Position numbers and translations under genes: made by a program
Shown: positions 34,262 to 45,720 of the stretch, in pieces
Layout of the letters: each line of letters begins with the position of its first letter
How positions within the stretch are numbered: position 1 is the first letter of the stretch
Notes under the pieces: model-generated
Told to the model about the DNA's origin: nothing
The model's database searches: none
Seen by the model: only the letters and a program-made list of their open reading frames with translations
Assembly (NCBI GenBank): GCA_013399115.1
Contig: VXAA01006527.1
Location: 269,082-333,081 of the forward strand
Length of the DNA: 64,000 nt
Direction: 5' to 3'
From: Anseranas semipalmata
Taxonomy: Eukaryota > Chordata > Aves > Anseriformes > Anseranatidae

Positions 34262-34791
34262 ATATTAAAATCAGGAAGTTCAACTTTATTAGCATAACAG
34301 CTTCAGTTTATATTCATGTGCACCAAAAATGCACTTGCAGCAAAATGACTTAGAAGGAAGAAAAGCCCTGATTCAGCACAGTAATGTAACTTGTATTTAG
34401 CTTTAAGCATGTGCTTAAGTCCAGCTGGGCTTAGGTCCAGATGAAGAAAAGTCTTCTGATAGTCAAGACAAAGCCAATAAAAGTTGAACAAATAATTGCA
34501 GGCTGACCAAAAAATCCAGAGTAGTTTTCATCTGAGTTCAGTCTTTGTTTCAATTCGAGTGTGTTCCGTTGTTACACATCTCTTTGTCCCGGCCTAGTCC
34601 AGGTCCTCTGAGGCCAATACATTCATAATGAAAGCTATCCTTGAAGGACGGAGGACAAAAGCTCCCAGACTGCATCTATCTTCTGTTGACAGCAAGAGGT
34701 AGATGGAGCAGCCACAGGTAACACCTGCAGAAGCCAAGTAGAGCATCCTGGTGCGTGCAGAGAGCTGAACAGGACGCTCGTCTCTCTCCAT
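34262..34791 (-). other. Candidate reverse-strand transcript 3' end with small ORF
   Basis: A reverse-strand ATG at 34791-34789 opens a 65-codon frame ending at 34594. Its translation has a hydrophobic stretch (MLYLASAGVTCGCSIYLLL, residues about 16-34) that could span a membrane, followed by a short polar tail. About 300 bases downstream lies AATAAA (reverse complement of 34285-34290), placing a possible cleavage site near 34265. The protein is not recognised, the ATG context is weak (T at -3), and the 3' part overlaps a possible ancient repeat (34361-34440). It could be a non-coding transcript, or nothing. Confidence 0.2.
34361..34440. repeat. Possible ancient amniote interspersed-repeat fragment
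   Basis: The segment has CCTGATTCAGCACAGTAATG, then AGCTTTAAGCATGTGCTTAAG, then GTCC. These words occur together in a widespread old amniote repeat (GATTCAGCAAAGCAC...TTTAAGCATGTGCTTAAGTCCC). The family name is not certain and the match is from memory of the motif. Confidence 0.4.
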
Positions 34792-34849
34792 TGAAAGGAA
34801 AACATGAAAATATCAAATATGTGAAAAACTCAGGGGGCCACGCGTTGCC

Positions 34850-35340
34850 CCCTGCTCCCCTCTCCGTCCTGAGCTGGTGGCAGTCCAGAGCGTCCAGCTG
34901 TCACGTCCCCGGCCTGTCCTCCTTGCTGGGGACACGCCGGTGCTGTGGGAGGCATGCGGCCAGGTCCCGCTCCACGGCGGCAGGAGAGCTGTCCTCCTGC
35001 CTGCACGCGGCGGGCAGAGCCCGCGCGCTGCGGGAGGTGACTTCCAGCGACAGACACTGATGCGAAGGTGGTCGTGGGCGCTGCGCACGGAGACCCCTGA
35101 CCCGGCAGGCTGCTGCGGCTCCCTCCGAGGACCGGCAGCGCCTTGTCTGCCCGCTCACGCATTTCCCAGCTCACTGATCAGCAACAGTGCAGTTACAGGC
35201 CCTCGCCATCACGGCGATGAAGCCATGGCTCGGCGGCGCCGGGGGGATCCGAGAGAGGGCTCCCCTCTGCCCGCCGTCAGCACCGCCGCGAGCGTCGGGG
35301 GCTGCCCCAGTTCAGGCGGCTGCCCGTGAGGGCGCAGGAG
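34850..35340. promoter_or_regulatory. CpG-rich islet
   Basis: GC-rich with dense CpG between about 34900 and 35310. Frames on both strands are open but unfamiliar. It lies just upstream, in the reverse-strand sense, of the candidate transcript end at 34.3-34.8 kb, which is the only hint of a transcription unit here. Confidence 0.3.
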
Positions 35341-36149
35341 GGTTTTGTGACTCTGCCACCCGTTAGCCACAGCAACGGATGCAAAGCAGCACTGCCAGGC
35401 CTGGGGCACACACGAGCATGCTAAAAGCAGAATATACGAAAAATACCAGGGAATGGTTTCCCAGCACTGTTAAGTGCAGGAAGCCCAGGCACCCCTCGAG
35501 TGACAGCAGCTGGCAGCCAGACAAGAGAGCAGTCTCACCGCACCCGCGCACAAGGGACCAGCAGACGCTGCCGGACGCTGGCGGATTCCTGGACCCCTGG
35601 GGCTGCCGTGGGCGCGCGGGGCTGCAGCGGGCAGTGGTGGGAGCAGGGAGGAACCCCGCAGCGCCGGCACGGGCTGCCCGCCCGCGGACGAGAAGCAGAA
35701 CTGCCTGGTAAGACCAGGAGCTCTGCAGGGCAAGAGCAAATTCTCACCAAAATGTGTACACTTAGAGAAGGAGGAGTCTTTTGTCAGTGAAGCCAGATAC
35801 ATTAGTGTAAAATTGCAATGAAAAACGATTGTTCTCAAACTGAGGAAGAAACACTGAATAATCGGGACAGTGGGCTGTGCCTTCTGTGAGAACAGGCATC
35901 AGTAGCAGGGAAAAATATTTTGTGGTGATGCCCTAAAAGCCGTAAGGCCCCGAACAGCTCTCTGGTGACATGAATTCCACCATTTCCCAACAATCTTCCC
36001 CCTCGCAGAGCAGCAGCGACACACCCTTCCACAGCAATGCGAAGCGTCAGCGGCCCCGTGCACGCAGGAGATCACTGCTTTCTCTCCCTGCACATGAGGT
36101 GACTTCACTCTGTTTGCTGTGAGCTTTTGCAAAAGGTTCCTTTCATCAG
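35341..36149. other. Non-coding stretch, nothing recognised
   Basis: A CpG-rich patch lies at 35560-35700; otherwise the DNA is mixed. No exon is recognised. Confidence 0.4.
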
Positions 36150-36300
36150 CTGCCTTTGAGGCTCTTTGAAAAATGGAAATAATTAGGCACGTGTATTTTC
36201 ATTGGCACAGAGAGGCTGAAGCCTGATCTGAAAGGCTTTGCCTTTGCAAGAAAATAATAGGTCCAATTAAATGTACTTTATTCTCTGAAGTTCAAACGCC
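36150..36300. promoter_or_regulatory. Conserved-element-like block
   Basis: CpG-poor sequence with GGAAATAATTAGGCACGTG (about 36175) combining a TAATTA site and a CACGTG E-box, then GTCCAATTAAATG (about 36262). Regulatory function is inferred. Confidence 0.35.
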
Positions 36301-36589
36301 ATAGCTTTGGGGGCAAGAATTACGTGCAGAACAGGGACATAGGTATATATATATATAGGACCGGGGTTAAACATAATCTGCTTGGGTTTACAAAACAACA
36401 ACGCTGATGATTCACAGGGAAGCAAAGGGTGAAAGGGTGACACTCCTGTCCGGAGGGACAACAAAAAGGCCCCGTGTCCACGGGCGCTTAGTCCACTGAG
36501 AACCGAGTGACTCCATTTGCATCTGTAATCACACACCAGGCTGCCAAAATGACGGAGGTAGCTGTGATAAAAACACACTGGCCCCGAAG
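36301..36589. other. Non-coding stretch with short TA tract
   Basis: A short TA dinucleotide tract lies at 36343-36357. Nothing else was recognised. Confidence 0.4.
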
Positions 36590-36725
36590 GGAGCAGGATC
36601 AGGCCCCCAATTATCACTCATGATTCCTTGTTCAGTTAATTCTTGCAAGAAGTTTCTAAAGTTTCAAAGGAATGTAAATCTTATCAAAGCATTTCTAATT
36701 GCATGTAAATGACAGGTACGGTGTC
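36590..36725. promoter_or_regulatory. AT-rich conserved-element-like block
   Basis: The block has CCAATTATCACTCATGATTCC (about 36608), GTTCAGTTAATTCTTGC (about 36631), TCTTATCAAAGC (about 36680), TCTAATTGCATGTAAATGAC (about 36694; ATGTAAAT is octamer-like) and is CpG-poor. POU, homeodomain and TCF-type sites can be read. Conservation is unverified. Confidence 0.35.
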
Positions 36726-38769
36726 ATTTAGCTTGGGCTGCAGGGAAGGGGCAGCAGAGTTCTCTGGAACCAGTGCGAAGGTCTGATACTGCATTCAAAA
36801 CTCACTGAGAAATCAAACCCTCATAGAAATGGTAACTGAAAGCAAAATTGCAGTTAAAAACATCCAGAGAGGATGCTTGAAAAATAATTAAAATCATGTG
36901 AGACAAATCAACATGCTCCTCTGCTTATGGGTCTTGGATCTCCAGGGGCTAACGCCTGTCTTTGCTGCCTGCGATGGCTTTCTTCCCGTACGCTTGGACA
37001 AAAGACACTTTATTACAGTAATTTATCACCCCATAAAAGTGGCTTTCTTGTATTGCTGAATAATTTTGAAAGAAATATGTTTTAAAAATTAAAAATGCAG
37101 TCGGTGTGTGCACACTCAGGTCTGCTGGGAGACATTTCTGCAACTACTGTAACTGCCTGGGTAGTTTTAATACCTCTACCTTCTGTTATTTAAAGTATGA
37201 TGATATTTTTTCCTTCTCTGAGCTTTGTCAGCTATAAATAAAATATAAGGGTTGAATTGTACAGGGTATCTGTAAGCACTTCCATTATTGATACTTAATG
37301 TTACTTGGAGGGGGTGCTGAGACCATGATGCTTCTTGTTTGCACCTAGACCCTGAGGCCCAACTGGGAAAAGCGGAAGGGGCATGTTTGAGAGGTCATTT
37401 TCTCTGTGCATGCTTCCACTTTTTGTCCTCCGTCTTCCAGCACGACAACGGGACGTAGCCACACACGCCTAATGAAACATTTAACTAAGGTGCTTGGGGA
37501 ACTTGTGAAAACTGCTTGGTGGGGTGCAGAATTAACTGGAAGGGCCTCCTAGGACAACGTCAGGACTCAGACAACGCTCAGACAAGGTCTGGAGCTGGGG
37601 CTATAATCCTGAAACAACAAAAGCTGCTTTCGCGCTCTGTTCTCCTAGACCTGCAGGGTCCTGTGCCTGCTGCGCTGGAGCTGCTTTCTCCCCAGCTCTG
37701 GAACAAAAGGAGACCCTGTTCCTGGCACGCAGCACTTAAGGTGTCACCCTTGTTCTTAGCACCACACCAGTCCGTGGTTCCTCAAAAGCAGTAAATTGCA
37801 AAACGACGTGCGGCAAAAGAACACGCTGAGACAGCGTTAGTACCAAATGCGCTCGTGAGACTGCTCCCGAGGCAGACAGCCACCAGGGCCAAGTTCCCAG
37901 CTTAGCGCCCAGTTTCCCGGCTTGCACAGCAAGCTAGTGGCTCCTCGCAGCGCAGGAACGGCGCCTGCCAGGTCTCCGTGCGGGCAGCCCTGTAATTCCG
38001 CTTCACAGGTTCCAGTGCCCCCGCTGGCGCCCTGCTGGCGCCACCCGTCCCAGCTCAGCACTGGGGCAGGCACCGGCTCTGCAGGCACCTGCCCCAGAGA
38101 TTCTATTGCAGCAAACCTGTTATTGAGAGCTGAGCCCTGTCCTTCTTCCTCAGGGAAGTGGCACCAAAGCAAACTTCTTGGACAGTTTTTGGCCTACCAC
38201 TGTAGCTAAATCAAGATTTTTTTTGCTGTTAAAACAGACAGGCTCTTCAGCAGGGCAAGGCCTACCCGCTCCACAGGAATCCTCATCCCCACGATCGTTT
38301 GGATTTGCACCGCAGCAGGAACTGGGCTTAGAACAAACACAAGAAAGCACTCTCAAGGGACAAACTGGTAGGAATCCGGCCCTCCATGTCATTTCTTCAG
38401 TGCTTTTAAGATCACGTGGCAAATTCCAGCCCACGCAGCCAGGAGAACGGGTGCCATGCCGAAGCTGGACAGTGTCTGGGTAAGGGGAGTCACAGCCAGA
38501 CTCAGCTGCCCGCGTGGCCGCAGGCTCGTACAGGGAAGGCAGCCGTCCAGAGCAACAGCGACAGCAACTGAAGCGCTGCTAAAGGAAGGGGCAGGGGCTG
38601 GGAGGTCTCCCAGCAGCTGATGACCACCTTTGGTTTTACTGCAGCCCAGGGAGATCACAGAGTAACTGGACTGCTCATCAGCCCCAAGAACACACCAGCA
38701 TTTGCCTGATGAATCAATAAGCACACTGAGCTGAATTTCCCCTTCATATTCTCAGTTTTCCATATTGCC
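36726..38769. other. Non-coding stretch, nothing recognised
   Basis: Positions 36800-37300 are AT-rich; the rest is mixed. No exon or repeat family is recognised. Confidence 0.4.
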
Positions 38770-39010
38770 TCAGAACTGGTAATGACTGCATCAGATACCC
38801 TTTGCCAGCCATACACTAATTACAGATCTGCAACCAGTCCCGATGCCTCTTCAAACCACAAGATGATAAAATTAGATCATTACTCACATCAGCCTCTTTG
38901 CAGACAATTATCAGAGGGATGCAACAGTTTCTCCCCATTTCATTTTCTAAGAAGTGACTTCAAGACCCAGAGAGTGAGACAGTGAGTCATGCTCAGAGGT
39001 TTCTTCATCA
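38770..39010. promoter_or_regulatory. Conserved-element-like block
   Basis: CpG-poor sequence with ACACTAATTACAGATCTGC (about 38814), GATGATAAAATTAGATCATTAC (about 38862, broken here for length), and GACAATTATCAGAGG (about 38901). It ends with GTGAGACAGTGAGTCATGC, which carries an AP-1-like TGAGTCA. Regulatory function is inferred. Confidence 0.3.
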
Positions 39011-39695
39011 GCTTTTATTTAATCAGAGTTAACAAAATGTAGAGCTGCTCTCTGGGCACAGATACCTAAAAACTGAACACATACAGTAGCTCTGCCTTTT
39101 GCAAGAACAGTCACACAAACCTCAGGTTGTGAGTAAATCCAAATCACTGGTCTGCATTGTAAAACCAAAGGGGCTGCCAGGCAAATCACAGGCACCAGGA
39201 TCATACCGAAAGCAGAAGGGTGGGAGCCGGCATCCAACCACGAGCATAAGGGAGAGTCCCTGCGTTATCGCACTGGCAGATGGACTCCTTCTGTATCGCA
39301 CACCCTCGAACTGCCATTTCAGTAGGGAACGCGCAGCAAGCAGTCGCACAGACGCTGGGCAGGGTGCTCGGAGGATCAGTGCCGCAGGGATGCCTAGACA
39401 GACACTCACGTGTTGGTCCAGCAAGTGTTGGTGCAGGTACAGAGCTACACGGGCTGAGAGCAGTGGCTCACCTGGCCAGTGCCCTGCCTCCACCAGTGGC
39501 CAAAGGCAGATGCCTGGGGCAGTTTGAAGTCAGGCCACTGCCGGTTAGGGCTCACCCAGTCCGGCTGCATTTATGAAGTCATCTGGGGAGAGACGCGCTG
39601 GGCTGAGCTGGGCTTTTCCCACGTACGCACTGCAGCAATCCCGATTTCCCGAAGTGCCACAAAACCACCATCCTGCTTACACTTCCCCTGCAGCC
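39011..39695. other. Non-coding stretch, nothing recognised
   Basis: Mixed DNA. Frames are short and unfamiliar. Confidence 0.4.
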
Positions 39696-39725
39696 GCCGT
39701 GCAAGCTCCTGCCGTGCAAGCTCCT
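39696..39725 (+). repeat. 15-bp direct duplication
   Basis: GCCGTGCAAGCTCCT occurs twice in tandem without mismatch (39696-39710 and 39711-39725), followed by a partial GCCG. Confidence 0.95.
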
Positions 39726-39819
39726 GCCGCACGCTGCTACCTTTCCGGGCGTTCCCAGCCCGTCCCGCGGCATCACAGACACTTGCAGACCTGCCCTGAT
39801 TATGCTTCATGTTATGGTA

Positions 39820-40075
39820 CCAGCCCTAGGCAGCTTAAAAGGCATTAATACATAACGAACTGATGTTGTTGGCTTGCTATATATATAAGCAGCGTGTGTC
39901 CAAAATGGTTACCAGCACATCAGTGGAAGCTACCATAGATAATTATAAGCTACAATTAAAAGCAATCTATTGCTCTGCTGGACTGTGTAGCAGTATGTAA
40001 TAAAAGATTAACTACTTATTAAAATAGCTACAAGTATTTCATTAACCTTTATGCATTATTTCTAATGGGGCTTGT
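39820..40075. promoter_or_regulatory. AT-rich conserved-element-like block
   Basis: Contains GGCATTAATACATAACG (about 39841), a TATATATATAAG word (about 39880, TATA-box-like), GATAATTATAAGC (about 39938), TACAATTAAAAGC (about 39951), AGATTAACTACTTATTAAAA (about 40006), TTCATTAACC (about 40040) and GCATTATTTCTAATGGGG (about 40053). Homeodomain-type sites are very dense and CpG nearly absent. Enhancer function is inferred. Confidence 0.4.
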
Positions 40076-40719
40076 CTACGCTGCAGTCACTGCGGTGACT
40101 AAGTGCACTAAGTGACAGGAGCGCTGGGCAGGATAGAAGCAGCGCTGTTCTGGCACGGCGTGCAGCGCGGCGGCTGTGACTAACAGCGCTGTCAGTGCTC
40201 AGCCCCGAGTATTTACCCAGCTCCTTGGGCTGGGCTTCTGGCCCTCGCTGAGCTCTGCGCTCCGGTTAGCAGTACACAAAGAGCAGGGATAACGCCAAAG
40301 TCGGAGCTGCAGCTCCCGTGAGCACGCAACCAGAGATGACTGCTCCTCGGAGCCCTGCGTGACACGGCTCTGGCAGAGCCAGGCCACCCCCTGTGAAGTG
40401 CCCATTCCCAGTGCTGGCATCCCAAACTGTATCCCCTGGCTGCCGTCCTGCACGCTGCGAAGTCATTTTGCCTATGCATAGTGGCCATTCCCCGTAATTC
40501 TCTAGTGACCAGTTGAACTCTTGCCCCGGTTTCCTTCCCGTAATAGAAATCAGATGAGTCTGTTTTCCGGCAAGGAGTTCTGCAAAGAGCCCTGGATGTC
40601 TGTGCTCACCTCCACTCCGCGTGTCACCCACGCTGGAGCTCCCACACCGTCTCGTGCCGTTTGCACCTGGGGAGTTGAGCTCCATTTACTGCGTTCATCT
40701 TCTGTTATCAATTGGATCT
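40076..40719. other. Non-coding stretch, nothing recognised
   Basis: GC content rises in 40120-40460. No exon or repeat is recognised. Confidence 0.4.
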
Positions 40720-40775
40720 GGATTTACACAGACGTATGGAAACTCAGGCAAAATCTACTCTCTGCACACATGCTA
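40715..40775 (+). repeat. Possible ancient amniote repeat fragment
   Basis: TGGATCTGGATTTACACAGA then ACTCAGGCAAAATCTACTC resembles the old amniote repeat text GGATTTACACCAGTGTAACTCAGGGCAGAATCTGGCCC. It is short and diverged, and the family is not certain. Confidence 0.3.
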
Positions 40776-43700
40776 TTAGCTCTGCTGATTACTCCCAGCA
40801 GTACTTACCACTGGATAAGAGAGGCTTTCAGAACTGAAGTACTTCAAGGACTGTGTTTCCTTCACAGAAGCTAGTCCCTTCTTGAACACCCTGCTACTTG
40901 AAGCTCTCTCTGCCCATGGCAGCCTATTACAAGCCTGCAGAAACTAAATCGACTCAAAAAGGGTTTGCGACCAAAAAGTGGTTTTCAGGAATGCCTTTTA
41001 AGTGTGTAAAATAGCTTCATGGCTTGTTGAAAGCCATCAAGAGGGTATGCTTGAGGAACAGTGTTTGGAGACAGCAGAAAATAGCTCTTCATTCCAAAGG
41101 ATGGGAAAGTGTCTTTAGTTCTCTCGTCCTCTCCTATGCAAATGGTTTCCTTTAATGTGGCTGGTCCTAGAGTGATAAAGGACACACCTTCCCCCTCAGA
41201 TGAAAGTCTGATCTCTTCTCTGTGTTCCTTATCAGGCTTTCTCTGTGCAGGAGAGAGTCTGAATGCTTCCTTTAACTTCTCAGACTCAGCTGCGTTCAAG
41301 CCCCAGCATTACATCTTATTTGGCTCTCCGGCCTTACCAGCTCTCATCTGAGACACTGCCTGGGCTGCAGCCCTCCTTCATGCTCACTGTACTGGGACCT
41401 ATTCACACCTAAGGGACCTCCATTATGCTTCATCTGAAAGGTGTGTGACACGTGGAAACAACATACTTTGAAACATTCATGCAGCACTTCTGTAACCTCA
41501 GCCAGAGTTCAAAAGTTGTACATAGATAGATTCCCTAAATCACTACGTGCCTCAATGCACTGTTCGCCAGCAAAGCCGCTTCCCCTGTGCCGAGATGCGG
41601 TTCCTGCCTGTTCATACCTTTTGCTTCTAAAGGTTGGAGCCTGTCTGATATATCAAGGCTAGGAGAGGAAGCAGTATTTTGCTCACAAAGGTTTGAGATC
41701 CCCATCAGTTTTGCACCTGTGACTTTCACACCAGACGAAGCCCTTAGCTGGCATCGCTGGATGTCACAATGTCAACGCAAAGTGATGCAGCAGTGTTGAG
41801 CATCACGGCCTCCCCCACGCACCAGACAGGCAGCTCTAAGCTGAGGGCTTGGGAACCTCTCAGTGGACTCGGGAGAAGTTTCCAGCCTGTAAAGTTAGCT
41901 GATGAGTTTCTTTTTACACAGATCTACTTTAGGTGATGCATAATTAATTAGGAACGCATGCACCTTGTTTCCACTGGAGTATCAGTATGCTGGAGCTTGT
42001 ATGGGAGAAGAATCCTTCTGTTCCCGGGGCATGTTTGAAAGCACCAAGCACAGAAGCACGAAGCTTGAGAAGCAAGACTCACCACAAGAGGAAAATACCG
42101 GCCTGCAGGACTGGGTCCAGGAGCACAGGGCCGCTGCACGAGCCGTGCCGCGGGGTCTGCCCGCCCCAGGCTCCTGCCTCCCGCAGCAGCCAGCAGCAGC
42201 CGGCAGGCAGAGCTGCCCGCGGCGCGGGTTCTCCCTAAGCCCCTGCGGCAGGGGGCAACGCGTGCTCCGAAGCAGCAAGGTTCGGCTATCCAGTGCAGAC
42301 TGATGCGGTGTTTATCAGCTCAGTATTACATGCGAGTAATGACGCAATCCAGAGAGAGACGCCCACTTTTGGCCCTCATAAATTTTTGACCCAGACAGTA
42401 ATTTGCAACACTGAATTCCAAGTCTAAGCTGTATAAAAGAGACTCACTTTTTGTTAATCTTAGGAATCCAGCTTTGCAGCGCACAGTCTCCCTGCAAGAC
42501 TCATCACAGTAGTGGAAATTGCCCTAGTGCTGGAATGGTGAAAGGTTAAGAAAGATGGGGCAGGTAGCAACAGTTCTGTAAAGCTTTTCTTTGGCTTATG
42601 TCTCCTTTGAGGTTGAAAAAGGGGTTTTCTGCTGTGTACGTTATATACGGGGTGTGGAGCACAAGGAAATTCGTGAACTTTTCTGGAGAGCAAATGCCTT
42701 TCAGTTATGGCAAGTACAAACTTACATGTCTTACGCACAATTTAGCAAAAATGCAGCACTCCACTAAATTGTCCTTGCATTTGCTTCATCCCACTTGCTG
42801 CTTTCAAACACAGAAAGCACTCTTCTCCTTGTCAAAGATCCAAAGAAGACAAGCCTCAGAAGAGAGCATTCCTGCCCAGGGCTGGATCCAGAGCTCTGCA
42901 CTTGACTCAGTTAACAACGAGTGTCCCTGAGCTGGCTGTTTACAGGATGAATGAAATATTTTTCACCCTTTGTTTGCCTCGGTTCTTGGCACCTCTGCAA
43001 ACTATGAAAAGCTGAAAAATCTGGAGCTTGCCAAGAACTGTTAATATGAAAACTTAATCTTTCCTCTATTGTCTGGCAGTCACATCTGGTATCTCACATC
43101 TGATCTTGAGCAACACCTGAGCTTTTTCATACAAAACGGTGCAGAGCGGGGGCTCCACATACGTGCCGTACAGGTGTCCTCTCTCCTTGCGCAACCTCAG
43201 GAGCAGGCAGGCGTGGCAGCACAACTCGGTCTGCTGCCTCCTCCACAAGCACGCATTTTTTAAACACAAATGCTTGACTGTTTTCATCCTTCTAGCCCAT
43301 TTTCCAATTTATCTCATCCACTGAAGTAATCGTGGGTATTTCAAATGTGTCTATAAGTATCTGAAATAACTTTTCTGATTTCCTGCTGCCAGAACTGGTT
43401 TTGGAAGCAAGCAAGCAAGCAGGAAAATTGCCCCGGTGTCAACGTCCTAGGCAGGGCCCGCCAGGCGAATTTAGGCAGCAGAGGAAGCCCCATCATATGT
43501 AAGTGTGAAGGAGGAGTCCCTCCCCTGGCCTCTGCTGGAGTCCAACAGCCGTTCTGCGTGCTGCTGTCACTCCTCTGGAGTTTGTGCTGCGCTGCAAAGT
43601 GGTCCCTCTTGGCAACGCGGTTTTCTTCCTCATGTTAAATACTTTGGCTCTCTGCAGCCATGCCCAAGCTGAGTGCGAGCAGACGCAGCCCTGTATGAGC

Positions 43701-44849
43701 ACATATGTTAAGCCAGAGGCCAGGCCCTGGCTTCCAGAAGTGCTGAGCACTCACAGCTCCTACGGCAGCCAGCGGGTGCTTCATGTTCCCTGAAACCACC
43801 AGCCCTGATGTGCACAGGACCTGGCAGTGCAGCCCTCCGCGTCCCCCTGCCCGAGCCAAAGCCCTGTCTCCCCAGGCACTGCAGTGAGCACAGCTGACAC
43901 CAACTAGCCGTGTTCCACTGACATCGGCTGGACCACGCCAGCTCACACTGGCACTCTGATCCCACCCATCCCTTTGCCAAGGGCGCTGGCGGGTTGGTTA
44001 CACAGCTGGCCACTGTTTGGCTCATGCTAGTGCTTCACATATATAAAATACTGTATGCAAGTTGAGATGAGATTGCTTGAATGGGGTAGGGATTATCAGG
44101 AAGCCGGGCTGGGCAAGCAATTGCGTGATGTGCACGCCTTGTCCCATACCCTGAAACACAGTACCGGCCACTTCGCTTCATATCCCTCTTCAAACAGCCA
44201 AGCAGCCCATCAGCGGTAACGAGCAGAGTGGGGCTGGGAGCAGACCAGCCTTGACAGGCTGTAACAGGAGCTGTGGACCCAGCTGCATGCGCTGTAAAAC
44301 TCTCCTTGACACCACCACGGTCTGCTGTCTTGGAGCCCTGGAACGGTTTCAGCATTTCTCAGACTGTATCATATCAAGTTTCTGAAAGTATTTTCAAAGA
44401 GGTGTTTGCTTCCCTAAATTTTGTTTGAGTTAATACAAAGTGACAGAGTTGGAGAGAAAGCAAAGCACATGTGTTCCTGGAATGAAAAAAAGGCCAGTCA
44501 ACAAAAATGTGACCAAGTGGAGAAGAGCGCAATCAGGGCGGCTTTGAAACATGCGCAGCCAGAGGGAAGGATGCCGGGGGAGAAGGAACGAGGAGGGGAG
44601 AAGACGGCGCTGTGCAAATCCCAGGCCAGCCTCAGTGTCTTCCGCTCCCTGCCCCCTCTGGCAGATGCCCCCCTACGTGCAGTTAAGCGCAGCAGGTATG
44701 GCCAGCACCTGAGCTGTGCGCGTGCAGCCGTAGCTCTCCCTTCTGAGCAGCCGCAGTCGCCCGTCCAGGTAGAATCAGTCACCGAGGCTGACATTTGGCG
44801 CCTTTTGGCACCACTAAATAGAAGGTGGTGGCAAGACGAGAAGGGATGA
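40776..44849. other. Non-coding stretch with small AT-rich blocks and one GC-rich patch
   Basis: A CpG-rich patch lies at 42130-42270. An AT-rich word GGTGATGCATAATTAATTAGG lies at about 41933. A short (AAGC)4 tract is at 43405-43420. Frames are unfamiliar and no exon is recognised. Confidence 0.35.
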
Positions 44850-45080
44850 TTTTATTCACTTGTAAGTGCCTGAGACCAGAATACAATTTTATGTTTCTTT
44901 CTCAGGTCAGGAATGTGTCTGTAGCTTAGAGCTAATTAAAATGCTAAATTACCTCTAGCAACTGCAGAAAAAAAGCAGAGGAAAATCATAATTTAATTAC
45001 TTGTGAGAAATACTTTTAAGTTTCTTAGTTCATTTTGAGATAAATAAATGAAACCACTAAGATTTAATGCTTTGGTGGGT
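44850..45080. promoter_or_regulatory. AT-rich conserved-element-like block
   Basis: The block has GAGCTAATTAAAATGC (about 44930), GCTAAATTACCTC (about 44943), ATCATAATTTAATTACTTG (about 44985-45003) and TAAATAAATGAAACC (about 45041), with no CpG for 200 bases. Homeodomain-type motifs are dense. Conservation is not verified. Confidence 0.4.
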
Positions 45081-45349
45081 TTTGAGAACAGGAAACAGTA
45101 ACATTTCTGTCTGCAGGAACTTCCTCTGGTTCCCCTCCTGGCACTACGGGAACTCCAGGAAGCTGCCTGAAACAGGCACAAAACCGCTGCCGTGGCACGA
45201 AGCCAGCCCTGTTCGCTTTCTGCCTCCTGCTGAAGTTTCTGGGAACCCCTGAAAGGCTGCTGGGCGCTCGGCGATGCAGGCAAGTAAAGGTCTGTGTGCC
45301 ACAGCTCCGCACTCTTACCTTCGACACCCAAGGGAATTAGCAGAGGAAG
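45081..45349. other. Non-coding stretch, nothing recognised
   Basis: Mixed DNA before a CpG-rich islet. Confidence 0.4.
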
Positions 45350-45720
45350 GCAACGCCCCGATTTCCTCTGCGACGCTCTGCTTCGCCCAAGGCCGCGCCG
45401 CCAAACCGTCCAGCAGCAGCGCACGACCCCTGCTCCCAGCCCGCCCCCAGCCACCCCGAGCAGGCAGTGCGCTCCAGGGCAGCGCCGCGCAGTAACGTCG
45501 GAAGGCAGACGCACCTGCAGCGACAAAGCGAAAGCCGAACGCATTGGAAAGGAGGCCGCTGGCAGCGCACAAACGGTCACGCTGAAGTGCCAACATCCCA
45601 GCCCTGAACACCGCTGCTGGAAGCTCCAGCCCTGCCGTTACCATCCTGCCAGGGCTCTGCAAACGCAGCTCAGCGCACGGCGCAGGGCCCGCTGCGAACC
45701 AGGTCTCCCGTTCCTGTAAG
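45350..45720. promoter_or_regulatory. CpG-rich islet
   Basis: GC-rich with undepleted CpG, open in several frames on both strands but with unfamiliar translations. It may be an orphan CpG island. Confidence 0.3.

Noticed and set aside
42996..43324. AT-rich segment around 43.0-43.3 kb as a conserved element
   Set aside because: It lacks clustered motif words and sharp composition borders, so it looks like ordinary non-coding DNA.
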